Assembly (NCBI GenBank): GCA_030037185.1
Contig: JASHRR010001384.1
Span: forward strand, 1-7,114
DNA length: 7,114 bases
From: Xanthobacteraceae bacterium
Lineage (GTDB): Bacteria; Pseudomonadota; Alphaproteobacteria; Rhizobiales; Xanthobacteraceae
Direction: 5' to 3'
How positions within the stretch are numbered: the first letter of the stretch is position 1; each line of letters begins with the position of its first letter. Both the position numbers and the translations under genes were made by a program. Positions 1 to 6,384 of the stretch are shown here, piece by piece. The notes under the pieces were generated by a model. That model made no database searches. It was not told where the DNA came from and saw nothing but the letters and a program-made list of their open reading frames with translations.

Positions 1-2084
1 CCGCGATATTGGTGCTCTATCTCAGCGGCCAGACTCTCAATACCATGACGCTCGGCGGCTTCGCGCTGGCGGTCGGTATCCTGGTCGACAATGCCACGGT
101 GGTGATCGAAAATATCGAGCGCCACGTCGGGCTCGGCGAAGGGATCACGGAGGCGATCCTCAATGGAGCGGCCGAAGTTGGTGTCCCGACTTTCCTCTCC
201 ACCCTGTCGATCTGCGTCGTGTTCGTGCCGGTATTTCTGCTCACCGGCGTGGCCAAGTACCTGTTTTCGCCGTTGTCGCTCTCGGTGATCGTGGCGCTGG
301 CCGCGAGTCTGGTGCTCTCCTTCACGCTGGTACCGGTGCTGTTTCGCGCGCTCATTCGCGCCCCGGCGCATCCCCACGCCGCCCACCCGCCTGCCGGCGA
401 GCGAACGTCAACGAATCCGTTCGGCTGGATCCACCGCAAGTTCGAACAAGGTTTCGAGGCGTTTAGAGAAATTCACCGCAACGCGCTGGCTTGGACGGTC
501 GATCGGCCGGTAGCGACAAGCGGATTCTTCGTGCTGTTGATCGTGGTGTCGGGTCTGCTGTTTCCGGCGCTGGGGATGGACTTTTTCCCGCAAATCGATG
601 CCGGGCAAATGCGCCTGCACGTGCGTGCGCCGCCCGGCACGCGGATCGAAACAACCCAGGAATACTTTGCCCGCGTCGAGGCGGCGATCCGCGCCATCGT
701 CGGAAACGACCAGATCGAGGTGATCCTCGACAATATCGGACTTCCCTACAGCGGCATCAACATCGCGCTTAGCGACACAGCGACGGTGGGCCCGATGGAC
801 GGGGAGATCTTGATCTCGTTGAAGGAAAAACACACCTCGACCGCGCAGCACATGGCTGACCTGAGGCGCGAACTGCCCGGACGGTTTCCGCAGCTCAAAT
901 TCTTTTTCCAGCCCGCCGACATCGTCAATCAGGTGCTCAATTTCGGACAGCCGGCGCCGATCGACATCCGCGTTTCTGGTCCGAGCAGCGATCAGTCCTA
1001 TGCGGTGGCGACCAAGCTGGTCGCGGACCTCAAGCACGTGCCGGGCGTGGTGGACGCGCACGTCTTCCAGGTTCCCGACGCGCCGGCACTCAAGATCAAT
1101 GTCGATCGCACGCTTGCCCGCGAAGTCGGGTTGGGGCAGCGGGCAGTTGCAAACAACATCCTGGTCACCTTGAACAACAGTGCGCAAATTGCGCCGAACT
1201 TCTGGGTCAACCCCAACAACAGCGTCAGTTATCCGCTGGTGGCTCAGACGCCGACCCGCAGATTCGTTTCCGCCCAGGATCTGTGGACCGTTCCGACGAC
1301 AGCGGAGCAGAATAACGACAATCAGGTGCTGATGAACGTCGCGCAGTTCGGCAGGGGAACGGTACCGATGGTGGTGTCGCAACTCAACATCAGGCCGGTC
1401 TTCGACGTTCAGGCGGATGTGCAGGGGCGCGACCTCGACTCGGCGGCGGCGGCGATCGACAAGGTGATCGAAGCCGATCGGCCGGACCCGTCCAAGTCGA
1501 TCACCGTGACGCTCAGCGGCCAGGTCGAGACCATGCGGGAGAGCTACTTCGGCCTGTTCTCCGGAATCGCACTTGCTGTCGTGCTGGTGTTTCTGCTGCT
1601 CGTTATCAACTTCCAGAGCTGGCTCGACCCGCTGATCGTGCTGTTTGCGGTTCCGTTCGCGCTCGGCGGAGTGATGTGGATGCTGTTCGTGACGCAGACA
1701 CATGTCAGCGTGCCGGCGTTGATGGGGACGCTGATGTGCATCGGCCTGACCACCGCCAACAGCATTCTGGTCGTCGTCTTTGCCAATCAGCGCATGGCGC
1801 TCGGAACCTCCCCCCGAGCGGCAGCCATCGAGGCCGGATTCACGCGGCTGCGTCCGGTCCTGATGACGGCCGGCGCGATGGTCCTTGGGATGATTCCGAT
1901 GGCGCTCGGCGTCGGGGAGGGCGGCGAACAGAATGCGCCACTGGCGCGCGCCGTCATCGGCGGCCTCATGTTTGCAACCGCCGCGACGCTGGTCTTCGTT
2001 CCAACCATGTACGCCCTTTTGCGGCGTGCCCCGCGGCAAGCCCGAGCACAAGCGGCGACAGAACTGTCCGGGAGAGGGAGGTAG
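1..2084 (+). CDS. RND efflux permease, inner-membrane subunit (5' truncated by window)
   Basis: Proton-driven inner-membrane pump subunit of a tripartite efflux system. The frame is open from the first bases (codons from base 3: A-I-L-V-L-Y), so the TTG at 9 is internal. About 693 residues are visible; AcrB-type permeases are about 1,030-1,060 long, so roughly the N-terminal third is missing. Visible in order: TM4 (about 42-107) with the signature LVDNATVVIEN, TM5 (about 189-245), TM6 (270-353), a cytoplasmic loop with a His/Pro-rich stretch, TM7 (510-575) running into GMDFFPQIDAGQ, the second periplasmic porter/docking half (about 580-1535), then TM8 (1548-1612), TM9 (1633-1695), TM10 (1708-1785, GLTTANSILVV), TM11 (1849-1915) and TM12 (1940-2015). 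Compared with AcrB, the Asp407/Asp408/Lys940 relay reads Asp/Asn/Ala. The CzcA-type heavy-metal signature is absent, so organic substrates are more likely; the actual substrate is unknown. The adaptor starts 4 bases after the stop. Confidence 0.95.
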   Translation, partial: AILVLYLSGQTLNTMTLGGFALAVGILVDNATVVIENIERHVGLGEGITEAILNGAAEVGVPTFLSTLSICVVFVPVFLLTGVAKYLFSPLSLSVIVALAASLVLSFTLVPVLFRALIRAPAHPHAAHPPAGERTSTNPFGWIHRKFEQGFEAFREIHRNALAWTVDRPVATSGFFVLLIVVSGLLFPALGMDFFPQIDAGQMRLHVRAPPGTRIETTQEYFARVEAAIRAIVGNDQIEVILDNIGLPYSGINIALSDTATVGPMDGEILISLKEKHTSTAQHMADLRRELPGRFPQLKFFFQPADIVNQVLNFGQPAPIDIRVSGPSSDQSYAVATKLVADLKHVPGVVDAHVFQVPDAPALKINVDRTLAREVGLGQRAVANNILVTLNNSAQIAPNFWVNPNNSVSYPLVAQTPTRRFVSAQDLWTVPTTAEQNNDNQVLMNVAQFGRGTVPMVVSQLNIRPVFDVQADVQGRDLDSAAAAIDKVIEADRPDPSKSITVTLSGQVETMRESYFGLFSGIALAVVLVFLLLVINFQSWLDPLIVLFAVPFALGGVMWMLFVTQTHVSVPALMGTLMCIGLTTANSILVVVFANQRMALGTSPRAAAIEAGFTRLRPVLMTAGAMVLGMIPMALGVGEGGEQNAPLARAVIGGLMFATAATLVFVPTMYALLRRAPRQARAQAATELSGRGR
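2076..2081 (+). promoter_or_regulatory. Ribosome binding site that fixes the GTG start of the adaptor
   Basis: GGGAGG lies inside the last codons of the permease, 7 bases before GTG at 2089. No ATG in this frame gives a sensible adaptor: upstream ATGs lie inside the permease, and the next internal Met is residue 211, beyond the membrane anchor and first lipoyl half. The site makes translational coupling with the permease likely. Confidence 0.75.
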
Positions 2085-2088
2085 TTCA

Positions 2089-3411
2089 GTGGGCCATTCT
2101 GATCATCCTGATTCGCCGGCGCCGGTCGAGCCGAGCTATGGTTCCTTCGACGATGATGGTGCCGAGCAGGCGGCGCCGAAAGCTGATGAGCACGTCCCGA
2201 TTTCGACCGCCTACACCAAGGGGACGGGACGTCGGATAAGCTTCGCGGCCGCCGTTCTTGCCGTCGCCTTGGCGGCAGCGTTCTTCTTCGTTCAGCAGAT
2301 CAAGACGCGCAAGGAGGCAGAACTCGGCAGCCAAACCGCTGCAAGGGCGGAGGAAGCGCCGCCGGTCGAGACCATCAGGGTTGGTCTGGCGCCGCCGACC
2401 CAGACGCTCACGTTGCCTGGTGAAACGCGCGGCTGGTACAGCTCCACCATCTTTGCCCGCGTCAACGGCTATGTGGCCAAATGGATCGCCGACATCGGCG
2501 ATCGGGTCAAGAAGGATCAGGTGCTGGCGACGATCGATACCCCGGAACTGGACGCTCAGCTCGAAGCCGCCCAGGCCCAGTTCAGGGCCTCCGAAGCGGA
2601 GGTGAAGGTAAGAGAGGCAGATGTAGAATTCGCCAAGACTACTTACGAGCGGTGGGAGGGCTCCCCCAAGGGGGTCGTGTCGGACCAGGAGCGCGAGGAC
2701 AAGAAGGCGCGTTATGCGATGGCCATTGCGCAGCTTAACGCGGCGCGCGCGCGGGTGACACTCGATCAGGCCAACGTCGACCGGCTGTCGTTTCTGACGA
2801 GCTTCAAGCAAGTCACCGCACCCTACGAAGGCGTGATCACCGAACGCCGGGTGGACATCGGCGACTTGGTGACCGCCGGCAGCACCGCCAGTACTACTCC
2901 GCTCTACGGCATCGCACAATCGCACCAGATCCGCGTGTTCATCAACGTCCCCCAGGCGGCCATCGCCGATATCGGCGACGGCACGCCGGCGCAGGTCACC
3001 GCCAGCGAATATCCGGATCGGACATTCCAGGGAAAGGTCGCGAGGACCAGCCAGTCGATCGATCTGCGTGCACGAACGCTGCGCACCGAAGTGGATTTGT
3101 CCAACGAGGATCGCGCCCTCCTGCCTGGAATGTACGTGCAGGTCACCTTTCGACTGAAGCCGACGGCTTTCGTACAGGTTCCCGCCAGCGCGTTGGTCTT
3201 CCGTGCCACCGGTCCACAGGTGGCGCTGATCACCAGCAATGAAACGGTCAAGTTCCAGGACGTGACGATTGCGCGCGACAACGGCAACGTCGTCGAGCTT
3301 GCGTCCGGTCTCTCTGCGGGCGAGAGGGTTGCCCTCAACATCAGCAGCCAGATCGCAGAGGGCGATCATGTCACCGTGAGGGAGGAGCCAAAAACGGCGG
3401 AGGCGAGGTAG
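2089..3411 (+). CDS. RND efflux periplasmic adaptor (HlyD/MFP family)
   Basis: Periplasmic adaptor (membrane fusion protein) that links the permease to the outer-membrane channel; 440 aa from a GTG start. Residues 1-49 are an acidic, Pro-rich, presumably cytoplasmic tail (D21-D23 run, several Glu, His3/6/35). Residues 50-70 form a single hydrophobic anchor, followed by a Lys/Arg/Glu-rich juxtamembrane stretch. The barrel-sandwich (lipoyl-like) domain is split: residues about 115-155 (IFARVNGYVAKWIADIGDRV) and about 239-265 (VTAPYEGVITERRVDIGDLV). Between them is the alpha-helical hairpin, about 155-235, rich in Ala, Gln and Glu. The beta-barrel spans about 280-357, ending in LLPGMYVQVTF, and the membrane-proximal domain about 358-435. 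There is no lipobox, so anchoring is by the transmembrane segment rather than lipid. The gene follows the permease after 4 bases and is clearly in its operon. Family assignment is certain; the start rests on the ribosome binding site and the anchor. Confidence 0.93.
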   Translation: MGHSDHPDSPAPVEPSYGSFDDDGAEQAAPKADEHVPISTAYTKGTGRRISFAAAVLAVALAAAFFFVQQIKTRKEAELGSQTAARAEEAPPVETIRVGLAPPTQTLTLPGETRGWYSSTIFARVNGYVAKWIADIGDRVKKDQVLATIDTPELDAQLEAAQAQFRASEAEVKVREADVEFAKTTYERWEGSPKGVVSDQEREDKKARYAMAIAQLNAARARVTLDQANVDRLSFLTSFKQVTAPYEGVITERRVDIGDLVTAGSTASTTPLYGIAQSHQIRVFINVPQAAIADIGDGTPAQVTASEYPDRTFQGKVARTSQSIDLRARTLRTEVDLSNEDRALLPGMYVQVTFRLKPTAFVQVPASALVFRATGPQVALITSNETVKFQDVTIARDNGNVVELASGLSAGERVALNISSQIAEGDHVTVREEPKTAEAR

Positions 3412-3442
3412 GATTCGCCCGTCCTTCGGCGCTCGGAGCTGG

Positions 3443-3466
3443 CGAAATCGGCAACCGCCGATTTCG
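3443..3466 (+). repeat. Perfect 10-bp inverted repeat (hairpin) after the adaptor stop
   Basis: CGAAATCGGC, loop AACC, GCCGATTTCG: ten uninterrupted pairs with a four-base loop, starting 32 bases after the adaptor stop codon. No T tract follows (the next bases are GCAAGCACGG), so it is not a canonical intrinsic terminator. It could protect the 3' end of the permease-adaptor message, weaken read-through into the channel gene, or be part of a repeat element. Confidence 0.7.
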
Positions 3467-3523
3467 GCAAGCACGGCCTTGATCCCACCCGGCACGTGAT
3501 TTTTTCGCTCTCCGTAGCTCGGG

Positions 3524-3574
3524 GCGAAGCGAAACGCGGCACCGCCAATCAGTGCGGCACGCCCTTCGCTTGGC
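3524..3574. repeat. Long imperfect inverted repeat
   Basis: The outer arms 3524-3535 and 3563-3574 match at 9 of 12 positions when one is reverse-complemented. The inner arms 3536-3542 and 3552-3558 match at 6 of 7. A four-base bulge (3559-3562) separates them on one side and the loop is 9 bases. This shape is typical of degenerate intergenic palindromic elements, but one copy cannot prove a repeat family. Confidence 0.45.
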
Positions 3575-3626
3575 GCTCAACCCAGCCCCATCATCACAGC
3601 GCGCCACTGCATTCTTGTCGGTTGCA

Positions 3627-3662
3627 TGCGGGGTCATCCGCAGCGTTCGCGGGGCATCCCCG
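3627..3662. repeat. Two adjacent small hairpins containing a direct repeat
   Basis: TGCGG-GGTCAT-CCGCA (3627-3642) and CGGGG-CAT-CCCCG (3650-3662) lie 7 bases apart. Their sequences overlap a near-duplicate, GCGGGGTCATCC and GCGGGGCATCCC. The stems are only 5 bp, so either hairpin alone could be chance in GC-rich DNA; their closeness and shared sequence make a small structured element plausible. Confidence 0.35.
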
Positions 3663-3709
3663 TGCCGAACATCATTGCCCAGTGTGAAATCCGACAATCG
3701 GGCCTTAAC

Positions 3710-3721
3710 ATCCAATTGGAT
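3710..3721. promoter_or_regulatory. 12-bp perfect palindrome, candidate operator upstream of the channel gene
   Basis: ATCCAATTGGAT is perfectly self-complementary and lies 84 bases before the channel start codon. It is AT-richer than its surroundings. Size and symmetry fit a binding site for a dimeric regulator such as a TetR- or MarR-type repressor of efflux genes, but no regulator gene is in the window and no clear promoter overlaps it. Confidence 0.3.
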
Positions 3722-3805
3722 TCGCACGCGGAATAGGGCATTGGTCGGGCGCCAGTATCGGGGACTTCGGGTTCCGAGGGCCCAAGGGGTAAGGGGAGCG
3801 CGGTA

Positions 3806-5338
3806 ATGAGAACACCAGGCCGGGCGTTGGCGGCTGCCGGCGCATTCGTTTGGCTCTCCGGATGTGCAGTCGGACCGGACTATGAACTTCCGGCAATGCC
3901 GGTTCCGACGCTTTTCGGCACGGCAGCGCTGACGCCAGCTGTCCCGACCGCGTCGCCCCCGACGGACCTGGTCCGCTGGTGGCAGGTCCTGCATGATGCG
4001 CGGCTGAATGCGCTCGTCGAGCGCGCCGTCGCCTCCAACCCCGACATCGAAATTGCGCTGACGCGGGTGCAGGAAGCAAGAGAGCAGCAAATCGCTGTGT
4101 TTGGCCAGATGCTTCCGACCGTCGGCGGCAGCGCAGGGGCTGCCGTCGGCAGCGGCACGGACCTCACCAAAGGACGCGTCTCGCAGTCGCTCAGGTCGGG
4201 CGATGCCGCCACCGGTTTCAGACGGATTTGGGGGATAGCCGGTTTCGACGCCGGATGGGAGCTCGACCTGTTCGGCAAATACCGGCGCCAGCTTGAGGCC
4301 ACGATCGACGATACCGAGGCGCAGATGGACATCCGCAACGCGGTGCTGATCAGCGTCATTGGTGACGTAGCCCGCAACTATCTCGACATACGCGGGCTGC
4401 AACTGCAACTGGAGATTGTCCGCAGCAACATTGCGACGGCGCAGAGAACGGTCGAGCTGCTCCAGACCCGATTCGATCGCGGGCTGTCAAACGAATTGGA
4501 CCTCACCCTGGCGAAGCGCGAGCTTGCGACCGAAGAGGCAAGACTGCCGGAACTTGACTCCGCAATTTCCGCCGCCGTGAGCCGGCTGGCGGTGCTGCTC
4601 GACACCTACGCGGCGGATGTCACCGGGGCGATTCGCGGCCCTGGAAAATTGCCCGTTGTCCCGGAGCGTTTGCGTCCGGGCGTGCCGGTCGATCTGTTGC
4701 GGCGGCGGCCGGACGTCAGGGCGACCGAACGCCAGCTCGCGGCGGCGACCGCGCGTATCGGGGTGGCCACCGCCGACCTGTTCCCGTCGGTGGCGCTCAC
4801 CGCCGGCTTAGGCGGGCAAGGAGCGAGCGGGCAATCCGGCAGCACGCCGCCGGTGATCCACGGCCCGATCTGGTCGTTCGGTCCGGGCGCATACTGGCCG
4901 CTGCTCGATTTCGGCCGTCTCGATGCCCTCGTCAATGTCGAAGATTTGCGCGCTCACGAGACTCTTGTGAACTACAGGAAGACGATCATCGCGGCGGTGG
5001 AGGAAGTCGATCAGGCCATCAAGCAATACCGCTTCGACCTGCAGCGCCACAGGCAACTCAGCATAGCGCTCGAAGCGAGCCACCGCGCCGTCAACGTCGC
5101 CACCGAACGTTACGAGCGCGGCGTCACGGATTTTCTCAATGTGCTCGAAGCGCAGCGCGCGGACTACGCCCTTGCAGAGCAGACGGCCATTGCGGCGGAG
5201 ATCGTCGTGCTTCGCTACGTCGCGTTCTTTAAGGCGTTAGGGGGCGGCTGGGAGCTGTACGCTGAACTGCCACCCATTCCGGTAGCCCAGCCGGCCGTCA
5301 TGGCGACCGTCCGCCGGCTCACGAACGGCTGGCATTAG
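3806..5338 (+). CDS. Outer-membrane efflux channel lipoprotein (NodT/TolC family)
   Basis: Outer-membrane exit duct of the tripartite pump; 510 aa, slightly longer than the 460-490 usual for the family. ATG at 3806 is preceded by AAGGGGAG (3791-3798, 7-base spacing). Residues 1-20 are a lipoprotein signal peptide with lipobox LSGC (Cys20), followed by the family hallmark AVGPDY. Two TolC-type repeats are visible. The first has WELDLFGKYRRQLEA (151-165) and RFDRGLSNELDL (222-233). The second has VDLLRRRPDVRATERQLAAA (295-314) with the following IGVATADLFPSVALT, then YWPLLDFGR (363-371) and ERYERGVTDFLNVLEAQRA (434-452). The protein ends after GGGWELY, the usual finish, with a tail of about 25 residues. 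It should pair with the two upstream genes, but the 394-base gap suggests separate or attenuated expression. Confidence 0.95.
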   Translation: MRTPGRALAAAGAFVWLSGCAVGPDYELPAMPVPTLFGTAALTPAVPTASPPTDLVRWWQVLHDARLNALVERAVASNPDIEIALTRVQEAREQQIAVFGQMLPTVGGSAGAAVGSGTDLTKGRVSQSLRSGDAATGFRRIWGIAGFDAGWELDLFGKYRRQLEATIDDTEAQMDIRNAVLISVIGDVARNYLDIRGLQLQLEIVRSNIATAQRTVELLQTRFDRGLSNELDLTLAKRELATEEARLPELDSAISAAVSRLAVLLDTYAADVTGAIRGPGKLPVVPERLRPGVPVDLLRRRPDVRATERQLAAATARIGVATADLFPSVALTAGLGGQGASGQSGSTPPVIHGPIWSFGPGAYWPLLDFGRLDALVNVEDLRAHETLVNYRKTIIAAVEEVDQAIKQYRFDLQRHRQLSIALEASHRAVNVATERYERGVTDFLNVLEAQRADYALAEQTAIAAEIVVLRYVAFFKALGGGWELYAELPPIPVAQPAVMATVRRLTNGWH

Positions 5339-5646
5339 CGCAGCGCTTTGTTGAGCTAGAGACCGGCATCGAACGTCGTGCCCGTCAGTCGCGCGCATCC
5401 TTGTCTTCGTGGCTGGGTCGCCGCGGGGATTTGGAGGACTGGGAATTTTGTTGGCCCACCCTCCGGCCACCCGGCGGAGGCGATGCACAAGCGCGAGTTC
5501 CCTCTTGCGCGTGAGCGCCTTTCCAAACGTCATGATTGGGCCAATACTTGAATCCCTGCGGGTCGGCGTTAGGAAATCCAGATTGATTCTCTGGCAGCCG
5601 ATTGAGGCAAGCAAATGCGCCTTCAACGCGGGTAGCGCGGTTAGCA
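5339..5646. other. 308-base gap between convergent genes
   Basis: Lies between the plus-strand channel gene and the minus-strand Gly-rich gene, so it should hold transcription ends for both. Two modest inverted repeats are visible: CCTCCG/CGGAGG with a 9-base loop (5460-5480), and GCGCGAG/CTTGCGC with a 6-base loop and one G-T pair (5491-5510). Neither has a T tract. Open minus-strand frames cross this region, but their third codon positions are not GC-enriched as in the neighbouring genes, so no gene is called. Confidence 0.55.
5460..5510. terminator. Pair of hairpins in the convergent gap, possible bidirectional stop
   Basis: Stem 1 is a perfect 6-bp GC-rich match at 5460-5465 and 5475-5480. 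Stem 2 is 7 bp with one wobble at 5491-5497 and 5504-5510. The location between converging genes favours a termination role, but there is no U tract on either strand, so Rho-dependent termination or chance are equally possible. Confidence 0.25.
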
Positions 5647-5952
5647 CTACCGTCCCAGCCCTCCGAGGTTGGGCCCGAAATTGTAACCCCAGCCGGGATT
5701 GAGGGTGCCGCCGAAGCCCCGTTGATACCAGCCGTTAAGTCCAGGGCTGCTGGAATGCGGTGAGATACCGGCGCCCCGGTGGGCGCTGCCGACCCGGTTT
5801 CCGGGCAGCAGGGAGCGGCGGACGGCCCCGGGCGTTGTGCGGTTGCGGTATCCCTCGAAGCTAAGGTCGCGGGCCAATGCCGCACCGGCCAGCCCCGGTC
5901 CCGCGCAGATCGCGGTCGAAAGGGCGACCGTAATGGCGAATTTGTAGGGCAT
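5647..5952 (-). CDS. Small exported Gly/Asn/aromatic-rich protein, unknown function
   Basis: Not a family I recognise; 101 aa. The start is the minus-strand ATG at 5952, preceded by AAAGGAA with 5-base spacing; the frame extends 22 codons further upstream but without a comparable site. Residues 1-27 are a Sec-type signal peptide (Lys4, hydrophobic core, ALA just before Arg28), giving a mature protein of about 74 residues in the periplasm or outside. The first half of the mature part is basic (several Arg). The second half is low-complexity: LNGWYQRGFGG, NPGWGYNFGPN and GGLGR, with glycine repeatedly next to Trp, Tyr or Phe. There is no cysteine in the mature part and no recognisable catalytic motif. 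It lies downstream of the His-rich gene on the same strand, 96 bases away, and may be co-transcribed with it. Export is a confident call; function is unknown. Confidence 0.72.
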   Translation of the reverse strand: MPYKFAITVALSTAICAGPGLAGAALARDLSFEGYRNRTTPGAVRRSLLPGNRVGSAHRGAGISPHSSSPGLNGWYQRGFGGTLNPGWGYNFGPNLGGLGR

Positions 5953-6048
5953 GCATGTTCCTTTCTTCACCCGGGCGGTCAGTAGGCCCGCCGTGCCCGT
6001 TTGGATGGGCACGCGCACCCTGTCAGGGCTGGGCCGAACCGGGCCACC
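5953..6048 (-). other. 96-base gap/leader with GC-rich inverted repeats
   Basis: Separates the two minus-strand small genes. It contains CGTGCCC/GGGCACG with an 8-base loop (near 5992-6013), alternative stems from CGGGC/GCCCG near 5973-5992, and a near-palindrome CCCTG-T-CAGGG near 6018-6028. These would fold in the message between the His-rich and Gly-rich genes. They may limit read-through or act as a leader of the Gly-rich gene. No T-rich terminator tail is present. Confidence 0.4.
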
Positions 6049-6384
6049 CTATTGGACGTCCCGATACTCGTTGGGGCACCTGCTCGTTGGCAGGTTGCAC
6101 GCTTCGTCCGCAATTCCCTGGCGCGGCACATAAGTGTAGCCGGGCCGGTGGTAGATGGGGATGCCGGGCGGGGCCGTGTAATATGGCGGAGCGCCATAGG
6201 CCGCCGCGTTCCTGCTTGATCGATGCACCGAAGTTCGGTGATGCGTGTGGCGATTGAGGGCGTGCGCCGTCGAATGGGAGTCGTGATGAGCCACGGGCCT
6301 TGTTGCGTCGCCCTCTGCCGCCTGAGCCGTTGCGAGATTTGCCGCTAACCCGAGCGCAATCGCGGCCACAAGCAGGTTTCGCAT
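6049..6384 (-). CDS. Small exported histidine-rich protein, unknown function
   Basis: 111 aa. Two in-frame ATGs lie close together (6390 and 6384). GGAGGGA (plus-strand TCCCTCC, 6391-6397) directly abuts the first but is 6 bases from the second, so 6384 is chosen. Residues 1-22 are a signal peptide with AQA as the likely cleavage site. The mature protein has a His-rich segment, residues 33-54, with eight histidines in 22 residues (33, 34, 37, 41, 46, 48, 49, 54). A Pro/Tyr-rich segment follows (about 64-88, with repeated YxxPP- and PGY-like units and His79). The tail has two cysteines seven residues apart (Cys96, Cys103; CNLPTSRC), which could form a disulfide. The histidines suggest metal binding in the periplasm, but this is inference; small exported proteins with a similar Cys tail seem common in Bradyrhizobium-type genomes, without known function. 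Confidence 0.75.
   Translation of the reverse strand: MRNLLVAAIALGLAANLATAQAAEGDATRPVAHHDSHSTAHALNRHTHHRTSVHRSSRNAAAYGAPPYYTAPPGIPIYHRPGYTYVPRQGIADEACNLPTSRCPNEYRDVQ

Larger units (their letters stand above)
3412..3805. other. 394-base gap inside the efflux cluster, rich in inverted repeats
   Basis: No credible gene. Short open frames exist on both strands, but none has a good ribosome binding site, a domain or coding-like composition. The stretch instead contains a perfect 10-bp hairpin (3443-3466), a long imperfect inverted repeat (3524-3574), two small GC-rich hairpins (3627-3642 and 3650-3662) sharing a repeated GCGGGG(T)CATCC, and a 12-bp perfect palindrome (3710-3721). A six-T run at 3500-3505 does not directly follow a strong hairpin. 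The gap may be a dispersed intergenic repeat inserted between adaptor and channel genes, a processing/attenuation region, or a promoter region for the channel gene. No convincing -35/-10 pair was found. Confidence 0.6.

Noticed and set aside
408..2051. 547-codon open frame on the minus strand, opposite the permease
   Set aside because: It is a by-product of GC-rich codon use opposite a clear RND gene; its translation is Arg/His/Gln-rich with no domain, and it has no ribosome binding site of note.
1933..2088. Upstream ATG that would extend the adaptor 52 residues into the permease
   Set aside because: The extension lies wholly in another frame of conserved permease sequence; the GTG at 2089 has a well-spaced ribosome binding site.
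2086..3495. 469-codon open frame on the minus strand, opposite the adaptor
   Set aside because: Mirror of the real adaptor gene; the translation has no recognisable motif and an Arg/Gly-biased composition.
3552..3806. 84-codon plus-strand frame in the efflux gap
   Set aside because: No ribosome binding site, no domain, and it covers the inverted repeats; it reads like chance-open repeat DNA.
5334..5346. AGCGC-A-GCGCT right at the channel stop as a terminator
   Set aside because: A one-base centre cannot form a hairpin loop and no T tract follows.
5385..5646. Minus-strand frame continuing downstream of the Gly-rich gene, possible broken gene
   Set aside because: The translation looks superficially protein-like, but third codon positions are not GC-enriched as in the neighbours, and no start or domain is present.
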